Below are positions 4,898 to 6,582 of a stretch of 6,582 nt of DNA, piece by piece. The stretch spans positions 1 through 6,582 of the forward strand of contig JAOAKE010000045.1 of NCBI GenBank assembly GCA_026413805.1, written 5' to 3'. The DNA comes from Microcaldota archaeon (GTDB lineage: Archaea; Micrarchaeota; Micrarchaeia; Anstonellales; Anstonellaceae). A program made the translations under genes and the position numbers. The stretch's first letter is position 1; each line of letters starts with the position of its first letter. The notes below the pieces were generated by a model. It saw nothing but the letters and a program-made list of their open reading frames with translations, made no database searches and was not told where the DNA came from.

Positions 4898-6016
4898 ATG
4901 CATTTAGGGAAAGCTGCTGCTTTAATTGGTGTTTTTGCCTTTTTTATAATGGTGCTTATTTCTGGCTGCACCATGGCTTTGCCAGAGGAAGCAACTCCGA
5001 AGAACCAAAGCAATGCCTCCAACCTGTCTAACCAAGAGCGGAATGGCGCAGGAGCTGGGCTTGCAAACCCAGCATCGGCATTCTGCTCTGAAAAAGGCTA
5101 CAAAAACGAAATACGCAGGGATGCGTCTGGCAGCGCGGCTGGCTTCTGTGTCTTTCCAAATGGGCGCGAGTGCGAGGAATGGGCATTTTTCCGTGGGGAA
5201 TGCACTGATGCTGACAGCTTTGAGATGGTGGAGTCGCCGGGCTTTACAGCCAACCCCAAATCAATAAGCTATAAGTTTTATGCAGACGGCCGGCTGGTGC
5301 TTGCTGAAAAATACCTCAATGGCGGCAATCAGAGCACCCTTTATGCTTGGCTCAAGCCGTCTGATTTTGCAGCATTTGTAAAAAGCCTTGAGGAGGCTGG
5401 CTTTAATGAACTTAAAGAATCCTACAGCACCTGCGGGGGAAACGGCGGGCCTTGCCCAACTGACCTGCCCTCCATCAGCCTTTCCCTGCTAAGGCAAGGC
5501 AATGAAAAGACAGTCTATGTTTATGCGCCTGCCGACAGGCCTCAAAATTTGGAAAAAATTATAATCAATTTCAAAAAGCTGGTTGAGTCAAGCGATTTTG
5601 CCCAAGTTGATTTAAGCGGCTGCAAGCTCATGCAGAACAAGGCAGAAAAAAAGATTGGCTGCTTTGGCTGCCCGAAAGGAATAACCTACCCTAAATGCAC
5701 GGAAGTGCCTTCTGGAAAGTGGGAAAAGGCAGAAGAGGGGCTTGGAAGCTGCGCCATTGATGCGGCGGGTGGGTGTGCTTATCAGCCCCCCGAATATCTT
5801 ACGCAGAAGCTCTGTGAGGCTTTCGGCGGGCACTGGCAGGAGTGCGGCTCTGCTTGCAGGGGCGCGCCTGAGGGCACCATGTGCACACTGCAGTGCGTTC
5901 CCTATTGTGAATGCGGGGGGATTGCTGGCTTTGGCTGTCCTGAAGGTTATTTCTGCACTGACTACTTGCCAAAAGGCGCAGCTGACGCAATGGGAATCTG
6001 CAAGAAAAAGTCATAG
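4898..6016 (+). CDS. Predicted lipoprotein: DUF333-like, DUF6438-like and Cys-rich domains
   Basis: This is a predicted surface lipoprotein of unknown function, in four parts. Residues 1-24 are a signal peptide with a good lipobox, ISGC (C24). Residues 34-50 are a linker with three adjacent sequons (N36, N39, N42). Residues 57-102 (NPASAFC, GFCVFPNGR, CEEWAFFRG) match DUF333, a small secreted domain often annotated putative hemolysin without good evidence. Residues about 121-231 (SISYKFYADGR, LKPSDFAAFVKSLEEAGF, PTDLPSISLSL) resemble DUF6438, though C179 and C186 are extra. Residues 242-368 hold 16 cysteines and end in a module with CECGGIAGFGCPEGYFC, of a kind I recall from secreted DPANN proteins, partly like trypsin-inhibitor-like folds. 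The mature part has an even number of cysteines after C24 (22), which fits disulfides. The ATG at 4898 is preceded by GGTGG/GGTGGG at 4889-4897. Its stop is 2 bases from that of the convergent aminotransferase. Confidence 0.82.
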   Translation: MHLGKAAALIGVFAFFIMVLISGCTMALPEEATPKNQSNASNLSNQERNGAGAGLANPASAFCSEKGYKNEIRRDASGSAAGFCVFPNGRECEEWAFFRGECTDADSFEMVESPGFTANPKSISYKFYADGRLVLAEKYLNGGNQSTLYAWLKPSDFAAFVKSLEEAGFNELKESYSTCGGNGGPCPTDLPSISLSLLRQGNEKTVYVYAPADRPQNLEKIIINFKKLVESSDFAQVDLSGCKLMQNKAEKKIGCFGCPKGITYPKCTEVPSGKWEKAEEGLGSCAIDAAGGCAYQPPEYLTQKLCEAFGGHWQECGSACRGAPEGTMCTLQCVPYCECGGIAGFGCPEGYFCTDYLPKGAADAMGICKKKS

Positions 6017-6018
6017 GC

Positions 6019-6582
6019 TCAGCCATGCTTTTTCATAAATGAAGCAATCTTTTCTATTGCCTCGTGAAGCTCTTCGGGCTTGGCAAGGAAGACGAGCCTA
6101 AAGTATTTTGCAGGAAGGACTGGGGAGAAGGCGCTTCCAGGCACCACCAATACTCCTGTCTCTTCAAGCAGGGAATAGACAAATTCCTTGTCATCTTTGA
6201 ATTTTTTTGTTTCCACCTTCGGGAAAGAGTAGAAGGCTGCGCGAGGCTTGGCAAGCGATATGCCGCTGATGCTATTTAGCTCTTTGTAAATGAGGTCTCG
6301 CCTTATGCGAAGCTGCCTTCTTGTTTCCTCAAGGTGCTTCATGGGCATGGTAAAGGCTGCAAGCGCGCCCCGCTGCATCTCCCAATTGACCGAAAGCCGC
6401 GAGTTGCAAAGCTTTAAGACAGCATCGCGCAGGGGCTCAATTCCCTCTCCATGAAATGCTAGGTAGCCCACCCGCGAGCCAGGGTAGAGAAAATTCTTGG
6501 AAAGCCCGTTTCCTGAAACGAGCGGCAGGTCTTTTGTTAGGGTGCGCATATTTATAGAATGCTCTTCGTCAATAGTCATCTT
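6019..6582 (-). CDS. PLP-dependent aminotransferase class I/II, C-terminal half (5' partial)
   Basis: Class I aminotransferases move an amino group between an amino acid and a 2-oxo acid using pyridoxal phosphate in the cytoplasm. The PLP-binding lysine is in NGLSKNF (codon at 6496-6498), followed by PGSRVGY, whose Arg contacts the cofactor phosphate. GVLVVPGSAF and YFRLVFLAKPEEL follow; the Arg of the latter should bind the substrate carboxylate. The region around NGLSK and the following SRLSVNWEMQRGAL most resembles AlaA-like (alanine/glutamate) and archaeal aspartate-type aminotransferases, but substrate cannot be fixed from this half. The gene runs off the right edge: the frame stays open to 6582, and KMTIDEEHS matches the middle of the family, so the ATG at 6579 is internal. 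About half of the roughly 390-400 residues is present. The usual PGWRIGY has Ser for Trp here. Its stop is 2 bases from that of the convergent lipoprotein gene. Confidence 0.93.
   Translation of the reverse strand, partial: KMTIDEEHSINMRTLTKDLPLVSGNGLSKNFLYPGSRVGYLAFHGEGIEPLRDAVLKLCNSRLSVNWEMQRGALAAFTMPMKHLEETRRQLRIRRDLIYKELNSISGISLAKPRAAFYSFPKVETKKFKDDKEFVYSLLEETGVLVVPGSAFSPVLPAKYFRLVFLAKPEELHEAIEKIASFMKKHG

Noticed and set aside
4612..5031. 139-residue plus-strand open frame across the ribA start and the divergent promoter
   Set aside because: It is antisense to ribA, then out of frame with the lipoprotein, and its Cys/Trp/Phe-rich composition is typical of a shadow frame.
6577..6579. ATG at the right edge as the start of a short aminotransferase
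   Set aside because: The frame continues to the window edge and the residues there match the middle of the family, so it is an internal methionine.

Overview
The window looks like part of a DPANN-like archaeal chromosome (inference). Start signals are GGTGG or GAGGG-type ribosome binding sites and T/A-rich TATA-like boxes about 25-30 bases upstream of starts. One gene lacks a ribosome binding site and appears leaderless. Two predicted lipoproteins carry linkers rich in N-glycosylation sequons, and a Cys-rich tail resembles those I recall from secreted DPANN proteins. Some genes are nevertheless of bacterial type (GTP cyclohydrolase II, a murein-type amidase). A bacterial origin cannot be excluded without a search. 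Coding density is very high and no intergenic gap exceeds about 115 bases.

Layout. Positions 1-1571 (+) hold a 5'-truncated protein with a PEP/pyruvate-binding (PPDK N-terminal, ATP-grasp-like) domain and a distinct C-terminal module. A Maf-family nucleotide pyrophosphatase follows closely (to 2181, +). Its 3' end overlaps by 17 bases the end of a convergent gene (2165-3088, -) for a zinc-dependent N-acetylmuramoyl-L-alanine amidase with a large helical insertion and no signal peptide. A divergent promoter region (3089-3211) separates it from a small unknown ORF of 62 residues (+). Next is a minus-strand pair, ribA (4177-4800) followed after 11 bases by a lipoprotein with two tandem four-cysteine domains (3410-4165). 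A compact divergent promoter (4801-4897) leads on the plus strand to a second lipoprotein (4898-6016) with a DUF333-like domain, a DUF6438-like domain and a Cys-rich tail. The right edge holds the C-terminal half of a PLP-dependent class I aminotransferase (-), whose stop is 2 bases from that of the lipoprotein.

How they fit together. The housekeeping functions are riboflavin synthesis (ribA), nucleotide-pool clean-up (maf) and amino-acid transamination. The two lipoproteins and the amidase point to the cell surface or to dealing with bacterial walls. No single pathway links all genes. The clearest co-transcribed pairs are PEP-binding gene/maf and ribA/lipoprotein. I found no RNA gene, CRISPR array, insertion sequence or attachment site. 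The most interesting items are the amidase in a probable archaeon, its helical insertion, and the two sequon-linked surface lipoproteins.
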